Assembly (NCBI RefSeq): GCF_004135735.1 | Contig: NZ_CP012670.1 | Location: 7,208,501-7,272,500 of the forward strand | Direction: 5' to 3' | DNA from: Sorangium cellulosum | GTDB lineage: Bacteria; Myxococcota_A; Polyangia; Polyangiales; Polyangiaceae | DNA: 64,000 nt | Part shown: positions 42,715 to 52,600 of the stretch, piece after piece | How positions within the stretch are numbered: the stretch's first letter is position 1 | Layout of the letters: every line of letters begins with the position of its first letter | Notes under the pieces: model-generated | Seen by the model: the letters and a program-made list of their open reading frames with translations, nothing else | Databases searched by the model: none | What the model was told of the DNA's origin: nothing | Position numbers and translations under genes: made by a program

Positions 42715-44712
42715 TCAGAAAATCGGCTTGCTGCCGAACGGCGGCTCGCCGTCCACCGCCCGCCGAGGTCGGGCCGGCTTGGCGGGCGCGGCGGCGCGCC
42801 CGCGCGAGGGCATCGGGTAGATGTCCTCGTCGTCCTCGTAGATGTCGCTCGACAGCCAGTCCCACGCGTGCGGCGCGGGCGCTCGCGCCGCCCCCGCGCC
42901 CGGACGCGCCCGGGTCGCCGGCGCGCTCGCCCGGGCCGGCGCCCCGGCGCCCCCGGCGCTCTCCCTGGCCGGCGCCCCGGCGCTCTCCCTGGCCGGCGCC
43001 CCGGCGCTCTCCCTGGCCGGCGCCCCGGCGCCCCCGGCGCTCGCCGCGGTGCGGGGTGACGGCGCCGCCTCGGGCGCCTCGGCCTCGGCCTCTTCCGGAC
43101 CGGGCGCCGGCGCGGTCGCCTGCGCGGCGTGCGCGGGCGCGACGCCCGGCGGCGCCCCGGTCTCGCGGGTCTCGCGCGCGCCGGGGAGCGCCGGCTCCGC
43201 CCGCACCGTCGCGACGGCCGTGCTCGAGGCGTGGGGCGCGGACGCGGCCGCCGCGACCTCGCCGGCGGACGCCGCCGCCGCGGGACGCTCGCGGCGCGCG
43301 TGGATGTACAGCGCGGTCACGGCGCCGGAGATCGGGATCGCCAGCACCGCGGCGGCGAGACAGCGGCGCAGGAGCAGCGCGCGCCGGCGCCGGTCGGCGA
43401 CGCGGTCCGTCGGCGGGAGGCCAGGCGCGGGCGGGACCGACCCCCGGTCTCCCGGCGACGATCGCACCGTGACGGGCCCGGGCGTCATGGCCAGCGGCCA
43501 GCCCGGTTCTGCCGCAGGCGCAGCGCTCGGCGGCGGATGCGACGGAGCGACCGAAGGCTGCGCCGGCCGCGCCCCCGTCGCCGCGCCCTCCTCGCACGCC
43601 TCGGCCTCGCCCGGATCGGCCGAGGCCGCCAGCCCGGCGAGGATCACCCGGGTCTCGGCGGGCATCGGCGCCGTGATGAGCCGCTCGGGCGAGCGCGGCC
43701 CGTGGTGCTCCCGCCGGGACCCCGGCTGCCCCGCGTCCTGCTCCGCCTGCTCCGCCTGCTCCGCCTGCTCCACGGCGAGCCGGCCGGCGCGCGCGTCCGA
43801 AAAGTAGCGCTCCCGGAGCTCGCGGAGCGCGCTCGCCGCCGCGCCGGCGTGCCGGAAGCGCGCGGCCGGCTGCTTCGCCAGCCCGAGCTGGAACACCGGC
43901 CAGAAGTACGCCGGGATCGACGGCGTGACCTCGTGCAGCGGCACCGGCATCCAGAAGAGGTGCGCCGCCACGAGCTGCCCCTCGCTGGGGATCCCCGAGA
44001 GGCCCCGGCCCGTCGCGAACACGTAGCGCCCGGCCAGGAGCTCGTAGATCACCAGCATCAGCGAGTAGACGTCGCTCGCCGGCGTGCACGGGTCGCCGTA
44101 GCACTCCTCCGGCGCCATGTACGCCGTCGTGCCGAACCGCTGGCCCGGCCGGGTGCTCGGCAGCCCGTCGACCTGGATCTTCGCGATGTTCAGGTCGAGC
44201 AGCTTCACATCGCCGTGCCGGTCGAGGAACACGTTCTCCGGCTTCACGTCCCGGTGGACGATCCCGAGGTCGTGCGCCGCCGCGAGGCCGTCGGCGATCT
44301 CGATACCGAGGTGGAGCCCCCGCGCGACCGAGAGCGGCGACTCCACCTGGCAGATCCGGCGCAGCGACTGGCCCTCGAGCAGCTCCATGGCCATCCAGAC
44401 CGTGCCGTCGGGCAGCGTGTCGGCGCTGTGCACGGAGACGATGTTCTTGTGCCGCAGCCTGCACAGCGCGATGGCCTCCTTGCGGGCGCGCTCGCGCGCC
44501 TGCGCGGAGCTCGCGTAGCTCGGCAGCAGCAGCTTGAGCGCGACCCTCCGTTGCGTGAACTCGTGGACCGCCTCGTAGACGGCGCCGAGGCCGCCCGTGC
44601 CGAGCACCCGGACGAGCCTGTGGCCCGCGACGACGCTGCCCGGCGCATAGGGAGCCGGGGGCGCGGCTCGCTGGCTCCCATCGTCCGTGTCGCCGTGTTC
44701 GCCGTGACTCAT
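42715..44712 (-). CDS. Transmembrane Ser/Thr protein kinase with low-complexity outer domain
   Basis: 665 residues; ATG 44712 overlaps the upstream stop as ATGA. Kinase domain about 25-300: LGTGGLGAVYEA, VALKLLL, HRDVKPENV, MAPEE. The usual DFG is DLN (LLDLNIAK): the metal-binding Asp is kept, Phe and Gly are replaced. EQAEQAEQAEQ repeats, a Pro-rich linker and a TM segment (CLAAAVLAIPISGAVTALYI) follow. The extracytoplasmic part is Ala/Pro-rich with 24-bp DNA repeats (ESAGAPAR x3-4) and ends in an acidic motif (WDWLSSDIYEDDEDIYPMPS). Probably the sensor of the operon; the PP2C at 18810 could oppose it. Confidence 0.88.
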   Translation of the reverse strand: MSHGEHGDTDDGSQRAAPPAPYAPGSVVAGHRLVRVLGTGGLGAVYEAVHEFTQRRVALKLLLPSYASSAQARERARKEAIALCRLRHKNIVSVHSADTLPDGTVWMAMELLEGQSLRRICQVESPLSVARGLHLGIEIADGLAAAHDLGIVHRDVKPENVFLDRHGDVKLLDLNIAKIQVDGLPSTRPGQRFGTTAYMAPEECYGDPCTPASDVYSLMLVIYELLAGRYVFATGRGLSGIPSEGQLVAAHLFWMPVPLHEVTPSIPAYFWPVFQLGLAKQPAARFRHAGAAASALRELRERYFSDARAGRLAVEQAEQAEQAEQDAGQPGSRREHHGPRSPERLITAPMPAETRVILAGLAASADPGEAEACEEGAATGARPAQPSVAPSHPPPSAAPAAEPGWPLAMTPGPVTVRSSPGDRGSVPPAPGLPPTDRVADRRRRALLLRRCLAAAVLAIPISGAVTALYIHARRERPAAAASAGEVAAAASAPHASSTAVATVRAEPALPGARETRETGAPPGVAPAHAAQATAPAPGPEEAEAEAPEAAPSPRTAASAGGAGAPARESAGAPARESAGAPARESAGGAGAPARASAPATRARPGAGAARAPAPHAWDWLSSDIYEDDEDIYPMPSRGRAAAPAKPARPRRAVDGEPPFGSKPIF

Positions 44713-45341
44713 CCCATCCACCACCGCATCAAGAGCGCGGCGACCATACCAAAGAACGCCGCCGTCGAACCGACGAGGAGCCATGTCATCGCCAGCTCGC
44801 GCGTGCGCGAGGCGATCGACCGCGCGCCCCGCGGCCCCTCCTCGGCCTCCGGGGGGAGCGATGCCCGGCGGATCGACCGATCCGGCGCCCGGACGACGAC
44901 GCATTCCGCGACGACCGGCGGCGCGTCTGGGACGAGCGGTAATGGAGCCGTCTCCATGGGAATTGGCGCCGCATCGCGCCGCGGCCACGGAAGAGGCGCG
45001 CGCGGGGCAAAGCAAGCTGGAAGCGGCTCGGTGCCCAGCCGGGCCAGAGGAGGCTCGCTGCGGCCCACCGGCTCGGTGAGCACCGGCTCGGTGCCCAGCA
45101 GGGCCAGAGGAGGCTCGCTGCGGCCGACTGGCTCGGTGATCACCGGCTCCGTGGCCAGCCGGGCCAGAGGAGGTTCGCCGCGACCCACCGGCTCGGTGAT
45201 CACCGGCTCCGTGGCCAGCCGGACCGCAGGAGGCTCGCCGCGACCCACCGGCTCGGTGGCGCAATCGCCGGTGCGAACGCGCTCGTCCACCGGCACGGTC
45301 GCGAGGTGGCGTTCGATCGAGCGACGGGCTGTCACGGCCAT
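44709..45341 (-). CDS. Repeat protein with C-terminal TM anchor
   Basis: 210 residues; ATG 45341 preceded by GGAGG. Residues ~27-110 are four to five copies of a 20-residue repeat (EPVGRGEPPLARLATEPVIT). A basic segment follows, then one membrane helix near the C-terminus (WLLVGSTAAFFGMVAALLMRWW). Tail-anchored with the repeats inside the cell. First gene of the operon with the kinase. No homologue recognised; the Thr residues in the repeats could be phosphorylation targets of the kinase (speculative). Confidence 0.7.
   Translation of the reverse strand: MAVTARRSIERHLATVPVDERVRTGDCATEPVGRGEPPAVRLATEPVITEPVGRGEPPLARLATEPVITEPVGRSEPPLALLGTEPVLTEPVGRSEPPLARLGTEPLPACFAPRAPLPWPRRDAAPIPMETAPLPLVPDAPPVVAECVVVRAPDRSIRRASLPPEAEEGPRGARSIASRTRELAMTWLLVGSTAAFFGMVAALLMRWWMG
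45022..45262. repeat. 60-bp coding tandem repeat, four copies
   Basis: Exact 60-base period with a few changes per copy, encoding the 20-residue repeat of the TM-anchored protein. In-frame, so copy number can change without breaking the gene. Confidence 0.9.
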
Positions 45342-45500
45342 GTTCCTCCTCGGAGAGCGCGCAGACAGGACAGCGGCGGAAACACCGGGTGCCCGGGCGT
45401 CGGCCAGGCGGCGGCTGTCCTCCGCGCGTTCGGGCGGATCTATCGGCGTGGAGGCGTGGATTTCTCAAGAAACAGGTCGATCGCAGAAGCGATCCGGACC

Positions 45501-45785
45501 CATGGCCGCGCTCCCCGAGCCCATGGCCGCGCTCTCCGAGCCCATGGCTGCGCTCTCCGAGCCCATGGCCGCGCTCCCGTAGCCCATGGCCGCGCTCCCC
45601 GAGCCCATGGCTGCGCTCTCCGGGCCCATGGCCGCGCTCTCCGGGCCCATGGCCGCGCTCTCCGGGCCCATGGCCGCGCTCTCCGAGCCCATGGCCGCGC
45701 TCTCCGAGCCCATGGCTGCGCTCTCCGAGCCCGTGGCCGCGCTCTCCGAGCCCGTGGCCGCGCTCTCCGAGCCCGTGGCTGCACG
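45501..45785. repeat. 21-bp tandem repeat, 14 copies
   Basis: Unit CCATGGCCGCGCTCTCCGAG-like, 21 bases. On the minus strand it reads as an unbroken heptapeptide repeat (AAMGSES) in a frame from ATG 45797 to a stop at 45465; on the plus strand one copy has TAG (45579-45581), so if it is coding it is the minus strand. No ribosome binding site was found. It lies upstream of the kinase operon (gene start 45341) and could instead be promoter-region DNA. The gap 45342-45879 holds nothing else. Confidence 0.85.
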
Positions 45786-45879
45786 CTCGGAGGTCATCGC
45801 TGCATCCTGGGACAGCGTGCGTTGCGCTCTCAGGGAACCTCGCGCATCGCCGAGGAACGGTGGCGGCGCGGCGGCGGAG

Positions 45880-46893
45880 CTACGCCGGCACGCCGGGCTG
45901 GGGCTGCGGCGACGTCGCGGGGGCCTCTTCGGTGGGCTTCTCCGGCTTCGTGCGCCGTGGTGAGAAATATCGGCCGAGCGAGATGGGGACGAGCCGCGGC
46001 ACCGACGGATCGACCAGGTGGCCCGCATCGAAGAGGTCGATGATCATCTCCAGCAGGAGGAGGTTCATCCCGTCCCAGGTATCGACCTCCGTCTGGTCGA
46101 CGCTCGCGCTCGCCGTCACGGCCGCGGCGGCGTCGCCGGCCTTGCGGATCTCTCCCGCGAGCGCCTCGATCTCGTCGAGCTTCGCGGCGTCGAGGCGCGT
46201 CCCCTTGCGGCGCTGCTCGGCGGCGGCGGACGTGTCGGCGAGCAGCGCGCGCCCCACCTTGACCAGCGCGGCGAGCGACGTCGCGAGCTTGCCGGCGTCC
46301 GGCGCGACGCCGTAGGCGCCGTCGATCTTCTTCAGCAGCCTGGGCTCGCCGCCGCTCAGGATCCGGAGCGCGGTCGTGAGCTGCTCCCGCACGCCCCGCC
46401 CCTTGCGCCGCGCCGCGTCCGCCGCGGCCTCGCGCGCCGCCTTGGCGCTCCCGGCCTTGGCCTTGCTCCCATCGCGCGCGGCCGCGAGCCGGCTGCCGTG
46501 GCGCGCCGCCCAGATCGCGACCCGCAGCAGATCGTCGGACAGCCCGAGCAAGGCGTCGCGCTGCGCCTCCGTCGCCTTCCGCAGGAACGCGTCCGCCTTG
46601 CCATAGAGACGCGCCGCGTCCCGGTCGATCCGCGAGGTCGCGACCGCTCGGCCCTCCCGGACGAGATCGGCCTTCTCGACGCCGCCCACGTACGCGCGCA
46701 CCTCCTCGACGGTCGCCTCGCCCCGGCGCTCGACGAGCTCATCCAGGCTGTAGATCGCCTCCTCTTCGTCCTGCGTGTCTTGAGCGGGCGCGGCCGGCTG
46801 GGCCTTCGCCTTGGCTGTCGTCTTCACCTTCGGTGCGATCCGGGATGTCCCTCGCGCCGCAGCTCGGGTCTTGGGAGTGAGTTTTGTCGCCAT
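45880..46893 (-). CDS. Hypothetical helical protein with basic N-terminus
   Basis: 337 residues. The first ~40 are Lys/Ala/Pro-rich, histone-tail-like (TKLTPKTRAAARG, TTAKAKAQPAAPAQ). The rest is predicted helical and charged (EATVEEVRAYVGGVEKADLV, AQRDALLGLSDDLLRVAIWA, DAAKLDEIEALAGEIRKAGD), with a Pro-rich tail. No signal, no membrane segment. Lies 85 bases after the NTPase gene in the same direction, so possibly co-transcribed. Family not recognised. Confidence 0.72.
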   Translation of the reverse strand: MATKLTPKTRAAARGTSRIAPKVKTTAKAKAQPAAPAQDTQDEEEAIYSLDELVERRGEATVEEVRAYVGGVEKADLVREGRAVATSRIDRDAARLYGKADAFLRKATEAQRDALLGLSDDLLRVAIWAARHGSRLAAARDGSKAKAGSAKAAREAAADAARRKGRGVREQLTTALRILSGGEPRLLKKIDGAYGVAPDAGKLATSLAALVKVGRALLADTSAAAEQRRKGTRLDAAKLDEIEALAGEIRKAGDAAAAVTASASVDQTEVDTWDGMNLLLLEMIIDLFDAGHLVDPSVPRLVPISLGRYFSPRRTKPEKPTEEAPATSPQPQPGVPA

Positions 46894-46978
46894 GGTCCGA
46901 TGCTACGAAGGCCGGCGTCCCGAGCGCAACGGTCCAGTCCGCTCGGGCGCCTCCTCGGTCCGTCGGCGCGCGTCCGCT

Positions 46979-49657
46979 CTACAGCCCTCGCGGCTCGCTC
47001 GAGCTTCGCGGGACGCTCCCTTCTTCACGACCAGCGTCCTCGCCCTCTGGACACGCTTGCCCGCCCTCGAGGTGTCCCGCGGCCTCCGCCTGCGGGGTCC
47101 ACCGGAGCGCCTCAGGCAGGACATCAGCGACGGCGGCGAGCGCGCCGTCTCCGCCGAGGCGCGCGATGAGCGGTGCGAGGTGCTCCACGCCGCCCCAGTG
47201 GCTCAGCGTCCACTTGAGCGTGCCCCCGCTTCCCGCGTCCCCGAGGCTGACGGCGAACAGCCACGCGGCATCTTCCAGCGACAGCCAGGGAGCACAATCG
47301 ACCAGGCCTCCCAGCGTGTCCGGATCCGAGTCCTCGCGGTATGCCGCGATAGCGAGCGCGGCGAGGGACGGCCGCGACGCCTCTGGCGCGACGCGGCAAA
47401 GCGACGAGAGCGCCGCGATGCGGGCATACTGCGACGTCTCGTCTCCTCCGCTCTCCGCGATCGAGAGCGACGCATCGAAGCCGAACACCTCGATCGCCGC
47501 CAACGGCTGCTCGCGAACGAGCACCACGGGGACCCACTCCGGCTTGACGGTCGACACCATGCGACGAGCGGCGTCAACGAGCGGGCCGCCGCCCGCGATC
47601 GCGGCGGCCCGCAAGAGCGCCCGAGCGCGGTCGATGCCCTCGAAGGAGAGGCGATCGATCGTCTCGAGGGCACGTGCAGGCTCACCGACCGCCGCGAACC
47701 GCGCCGAAAGCGCCGGGCTCATGAAGTGCGACGCCCGGTCGAGCAACCTCACGAGCTCTGGCAAATCGAGATACGGTGTCAGCGCCTCGGCGTATCCTTC
47801 GTCGTCGAGCCTCTCGCCCTCCACGTCGAGAAGATCGACGACCGCCTCGAACGATACCGAGACGGCGAGGGCGCGCTCTTCGGGGGGTAACAGCGGCAGG
47901 AGGGGCGCCAGCGCATTCGCCCGCGACCGCGGCGGCAGCGACATGGCCGCATGAAAGAGGGCGAGCGCGTGCTCTTGGCGGAGCCCTCGCGCCCTCCCCG
48001 CGCGGCCGAGCATGGCCCCAGGGTTCGGGCTCGACCTCGCGCGCTCGATGAGCTGCTGGAGGAGCGCATCCGCCTCGGAGCTGGGCAGGAAGCTGGCGGC
48101 GGTGAGCCACACATCGAAGTAGCGGTCTGGCCCTTGCTCCGCGCGCCATGTCGCCGCGACCGCCCACCGCGCGAAGGTCGCCGCGTCGCCGCCCGATGTG
48201 GCCTGCGCCGCGGTGAGCAACGTCGATGCATCTTGCCATCCATCGCCGCGCCACGTCGTCCCGGTCCGCCGCACGACGTCGAGCGCGCGCCCCGCAAGGC
48301 GCTCATGCAGCAGAGGCGAGGCATGCGTCGCGAGCCCGAAAAACGCGTCGGCGAGCGCCCGGGCGGTGCCTTCCCATGCCTCTTCGATCCAGTGGCCGTC
48401 CCAGCAGTCGTCTCTCTTTCTCCAGGCTTCGTGCAGGGTCGCCAACGCACCTTGAGAGAGCGCTACGCGAACGAATCGAGATATCGCATCTGGCGACGCG
48501 CTGCCTGCGCCCGGCTGTTCAAGGGGCGCGGCGAGCTTCCGTCGGACCTCTTCCACCTCCACCCGGCGCGCAGCGAGGTCCTCGCGTGAGCATGGCCATG
48601 CCCAGCGCGGATCACAGAGCGTGAGGAGCTCGGCATCGGACGCGTCGGACGCGAGCAGGTGCGCTCCAGCGTAACGGCGGAGATAGGCGCCGGCGCGGAG
48701 CTCCTGAGCGCTGCCGCTTATGCGTGCGAGCACGATCCGTCGCGCCGCCGCTGCGAACCGTCGCTCGCAGGATGCGGTTCGTTGCCCGGCGACGGCTTCC
48801 CACGCGGCGCGCAGCGCCTCGTGACGAAAGCGAAGCGCGTCGCCCTCACAGCGCTCTATCAGGGGATCGATGACCTCACCGTGTGCGTCGAGCCAGGCCC
48901 TGACCTCCGCCTCCTCGACATCGAGAAGCTGCGCTGCGTCGGAGGGGCCGAGCGGCGCGAAGGCGTGAGCCAGGATCGACAGCAGCGCTTCGAGACGGGA
49001 GGCGCCGCGCGCGCGCAGCGAGGCCAAGATCGCCTCGACGTACGCGCGCGGGCCCGGGCCATCGAGCGCTGCCCAGGCGAGCCGATCGCGCAGCGGCTCG
49101 TCTAGCTCGTCGAGCCTGAAGCCGCCCACAGGGATGAAAGTCACATCCTCGGGGCGAAAAGCGAGCCGCTCTGCCCACTGTTCGGCCATACGTGATGAAC
49201 CCGAGACCGTAACCACCACGCGCACCGAGGGGCCGGGCTTGCGAAATGCAGAGCCGCGAGCGCCGTAGGGCTCGTCGATGCACGTATCAGGGCCGTTCAA
49301 ACCGATAAGGAGCGGCGGCTGGTCGTCATCGACGCTCCAGTCCGCGATCCAGCTGACCAGTCGCATGCGAAGCTCAGCGCGTTCCTCCGTGAGCGGCGCT
49401 TCGTCAGGCCACAGCGTGGCCGCTACTTGCGCGAGGATTTCGCGTTCGAAGGATGCGCCAAATGGCCGGCCTATGCGTACGAGCACTTTTAGCATGCCGG
49501 GCTCGGTGACCGAGCTGAAGAAGCGAAGGACTATCGTGCTTTTGCCTGCACCAGGCGGGCCATGAACGACGCATACTCTACTTCGGTTGTCTTTGTGCCA
49601 CTGCTGAAGCGCATCGAATGCAGTCGACTGCGCCTTCCCAAAGAAGCGCTCTGTCAT
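46979..49657 (-). CDS. Predicted STAND-type NTPase with helical-repeat C-terminus
   Basis: 892 residues from ATG 49657, preceded by GAGGAG. Walker A is GPPGAGKST (33-41) and a Walker-B-like strand is PLLIGLNGPD. RVVVTVSGSSR resembles the sensor-1 region, followed by a winged-helix-like part (LLDVEEAEVRAWLDAHGEV, LRFRHEALRAAWE). The remaining ~550 residues are short helical repeats, as in STAND proteins where they sense a ligand. No N-terminal effector domain: the P-loop is almost at the start. GC is lower than in the flanking housekeeping genes. The RHS-toxin gene ends 32 bases upstream, so the two are very likely co-transcribed. Confidence 0.78.
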   Translation of the reverse strand: MTERFFGKAQSTAFDALQQWHKDNRSRVCVVHGPPGAGKSTIVLRFFSSVTEPGMLKVLVRIGRPFGASFEREILAQVAATLWPDEAPLTEERAELRMRLVSWIADWSVDDDQPPLLIGLNGPDTCIDEPYGARGSAFRKPGPSVRVVVTVSGSSRMAEQWAERLAFRPEDVTFIPVGGFRLDELDEPLRDRLAWAALDGPGPRAYVEAILASLRARGASRLEALLSILAHAFAPLGPSDAAQLLDVEEAEVRAWLDAHGEVIDPLIERCEGDALRFRHEALRAAWEAVAGQRTASCERRFAAAARRIVLARISGSAQELRAGAYLRRYAGAHLLASDASDAELLTLCDPRWAWPCSREDLAARRVEVEEVRRKLAAPLEQPGAGSASPDAISRFVRVALSQGALATLHEAWRKRDDCWDGHWIEEAWEGTARALADAFFGLATHASPLLHERLAGRALDVVRRTGTTWRGDGWQDASTLLTAAQATSGGDAATFARWAVAATWRAEQGPDRYFDVWLTAASFLPSSEADALLQQLIERARSSPNPGAMLGRAGRARGLRQEHALALFHAAMSLPPRSRANALAPLLPLLPPEERALAVSVSFEAVVDLLDVEGERLDDEGYAEALTPYLDLPELVRLLDRASHFMSPALSARFAAVGEPARALETIDRLSFEGIDRARALLRAAAIAGGGPLVDAARRMVSTVKPEWVPVVLVREQPLAAIEVFGFDASLSIAESGGDETSQYARIAALSSLCRVAPEASRPSLAALAIAAYREDSDPDTLGGLVDCAPWLSLEDAAWLFAVSLGDAGSGGTLKWTLSHWGGVEHLAPLIARLGGDGALAAVADVLPEALRWTPQAEAAGHLEGGQACPEGEDAGREEGSVPRSSSEPRGL

Positions 49658-49689
49658 CGGGGGCTCCTCGTGGAAGAGTAGCATGCGCC

Positions 49690-52600
49690 CTACAAATCCT
49701 TAGGATCAAAGACGCCAAACTTGCCGCGCTTTCCTTTTCTCCCAACGATCGCGTGGCTAATCTCGAGTTTCGAGAACATCTCGATGCAGGTTGCGCAGGG
49801 GTCCGCGCGGTTGCCGTCCTTCTTGTAAAAGGTCTCGATTGAGATGTTTGGGTCGTCGAACGTGGCTTTGAAGCGACGGTTTGCCTCTGCTACCTTTTCG
49901 TCTTCGGTCATCGGGGTGAATGGGTTCCTTTTGGTCGCCTTCTTTGCGGCGGCATCCTGCTCTTTCTTGATCTCCTCGGTGATGGCATTCTTCAGGCGCT
50001 GGAGGGCCTGCGTCTCGGCGCAAGGCTTCGTTGTAAATTCTTGCGGGATCGACCCGCCCTCCTCGGGCGTGCGTTTATTTCGTTTGATGGCCTCCCCGAC
50101 GCTATAGCCCTCGTACAGCACCGTCGCCGGCCGGGTGCTGCTATCGACGATGCGCGAGTAGACGAGCCCGAGCAGGTCCCCGAAGTCGAACGGGTTGTTC
50201 CTGGCGTAGGCGAACGTGTTGAGCCCGCCGAGCGGCTCCACCGGATCCGGCGAGATGTACCGGCCGAGCACCGGATCGTAGTACCGGTAGCGGTTGTAGT
50301 GGAGCCCCGTCTCCGCGTCGGCGTAGTGCCCCAGGAGCCGCAGCGGCGTCGCCGCCCGCGCGCCGTCGCGCATCGCGGCGTCGCCCCACGCGGTCCTCGC
50401 GATCTCGGCGAGGATCTGGCCGTCGCCGTCGACGAGCCGCTCCGGGAAGCCGGCCAGGTCATTGACGTAGTACACCCATGCCCCTTCCTGGGTCTCGCCG
50501 TCGCGCCGCACGATCTCCCGGTGCGCCCACGGCTCGCCGCCGTCGTCGAAGCAGTACCGCCGCTCGAACCTCACCCCCTCGGCCTCGGTGATCTCGTGCA
50601 GCAGCGTGCTCCCGTGCCAGTAGAAGCGCGTGCGCCGGAGCAGCGCCCACCGGCCATCGTCCCCTCGCCGATAGACTTCCTTCTTGAGCCGCCGCGCGAA
50701 CGCGTCGTAGGTGCACTTGACCTTGCTCCCGTCGGGCAGGATCACCTCGGACAGCGTGCCCGCCTCCGCCCACCGGTACGACGTGACGCGCGCGCCCGCC
50801 TCGGTCCGCGTGCGCCGCTCGGCGAGCCGGCCGAACTCGTCCCAGACGAGCTCGGTCGCGCCGGCGCGCACGAGCAGGTCGCCCTGGCCGTACTCCCGGC
50901 CGGCGCCCGTCCCGCTCGCGTCGTGCAGGTTGCCCGCTGGGTCGTACATGAAGAGCTCGCCGCGTGCGCCCTCGGGCACCGCCGCGAGGAGCTGCCCGAG
51001 CGCGTCGTGCTGGTAGCGGGTCCACCCGTACCGCGCATCCCACAGGCCCACGAGCTCGGACGACGCGTTGTACTCCATGCGCTGATCGATGGTCGCCGCC
51101 GGCTCCCGCGCGCCCACCCAGGCGGGCTCCCCCGGCCGCAGCGGCCGCTCGAGCGCCGGTGACGTGATGCGCCGCTCGACGAGCCTGCCCGCGAGATCGT
51201 AGCGCAGCAGCATGCGCCCGCCGCGTGACAGCGCGCGCTCGATCTCGCGCCCGCCAAGGTCGAGCCGCACCTGCATCTCCTCGGCCCCGTCGAGCCGCAG
51301 CGTGAAGCTGCGCCCCGCGTAGTCGCGGCGCCACGCCGCGGAGTGGCCGAGCGACGTCCGGAGACGCACCGGCAGGCCGATCGCATCGCGCTCGACGTGG
51401 ACCTCGAACACCTCGCCGTCCACGATCTGCCGCTCTTTGACGATCGCGCCCGCGGCGTCGCGCACGAATTCCACTCTCCCGGACGCACTTTCAGCCGCCA
51501 GCACGTCGCCCCGGAAGTCGTGCTCGAACGTCTCCTCGGTCCCGTCGGCGCGCGTTCGCTTCACGATCCGCCCGAGGAGGTCGCGCTCGAGAAAGATCGC
51601 GTGCCCGCCCGCGAACGCCACGCGCACGACGCGGCCGGCGAGGTCGTGGTCGTACCGGATCTCGCGCCCGTCGAAGGTGCGCTCGCGCTCCTTCAGGCCA
51701 GTCGGCCCCAGCTCGAACGAATAGGTCTCGCCGCGCGCATTGAGGATGCGGACGAGCCGCTCCTTGCGGTCGTAGCGCAGGCGGACCGTGCTCCCGTCGG
51801 GCAGCCGCGCCTCGGCGAGCGAGCCGGTGCCTCCTCGCACGAGGACCGTTCGCCGGCCGCTGGGATCGATCTCCTCGATCACGTTGCCCAGGCCATCACG
51901 CTCGAACCGCCACACGAGCCCGCCCGGCTCTTCCACCGAGAGCAGCAGCCCCTTGTTGCTGTGCCGGTAGCGGGTGACCGCGCCGGTCTCGTCGTGCACC
52001 GAGGTGCAGCGGCCGAGCTCATCGTAGGTCGCCTGCCAGAGCGCCACGCCGCGCTCGTCCGAGGCCTCGACGGCGTTGCCGTGGTCGTCGTAGCGGTAAC
52101 GCCGGCCCCGCCCGTTCGGGGCGATCGTCTCGATGGGCAGCCCGCGCGTGTCATGGCGTACCTCGAACAGCACGCCGGTGGGATCCTTGATGACGAGCGC
52201 ATTGTTCAGGTACTCGACGACCGTCGAGTTGCCGTCGGGATCGACGATCCGGGTGACGTCGCCGTTCGGCAGGCGCTCGATGCACGTCTGCTGGCCGAGC
52301 GCATCGACGACGCGCGTCTCGTGGCCGAACAGGTCGCGCTCCCAGGTCGTCGTTGCGCCCATCGCGTCCGTGTACGAGGTCAGGTGCCCGCGTGAATCGT
52401 AGATCCGGGTGAAGACGCGCCCGTTCATCACGGCCATGTCGGCCTTGCCGTGCTCGTTGCCGACGTACCGGAACGTGCACGCGGCGTCGGCGACCTCGCA
52501 GTAGCCGTGAGGGCCGTACTCGACCTTGACGTGATGGATGCCCTTGGCCTTGGTGCGCCGGTCGGCGAGGAGCTCGGGCAGGTCGTCCGCGAGGCACGGG

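Noticed and set aside
45501..45785. CRISPR-like array
   Set aside because: 21-bp units adjoin without spacers; there are no cas genes and the unit is too short. The same applies to the 20-bp array at 63121.
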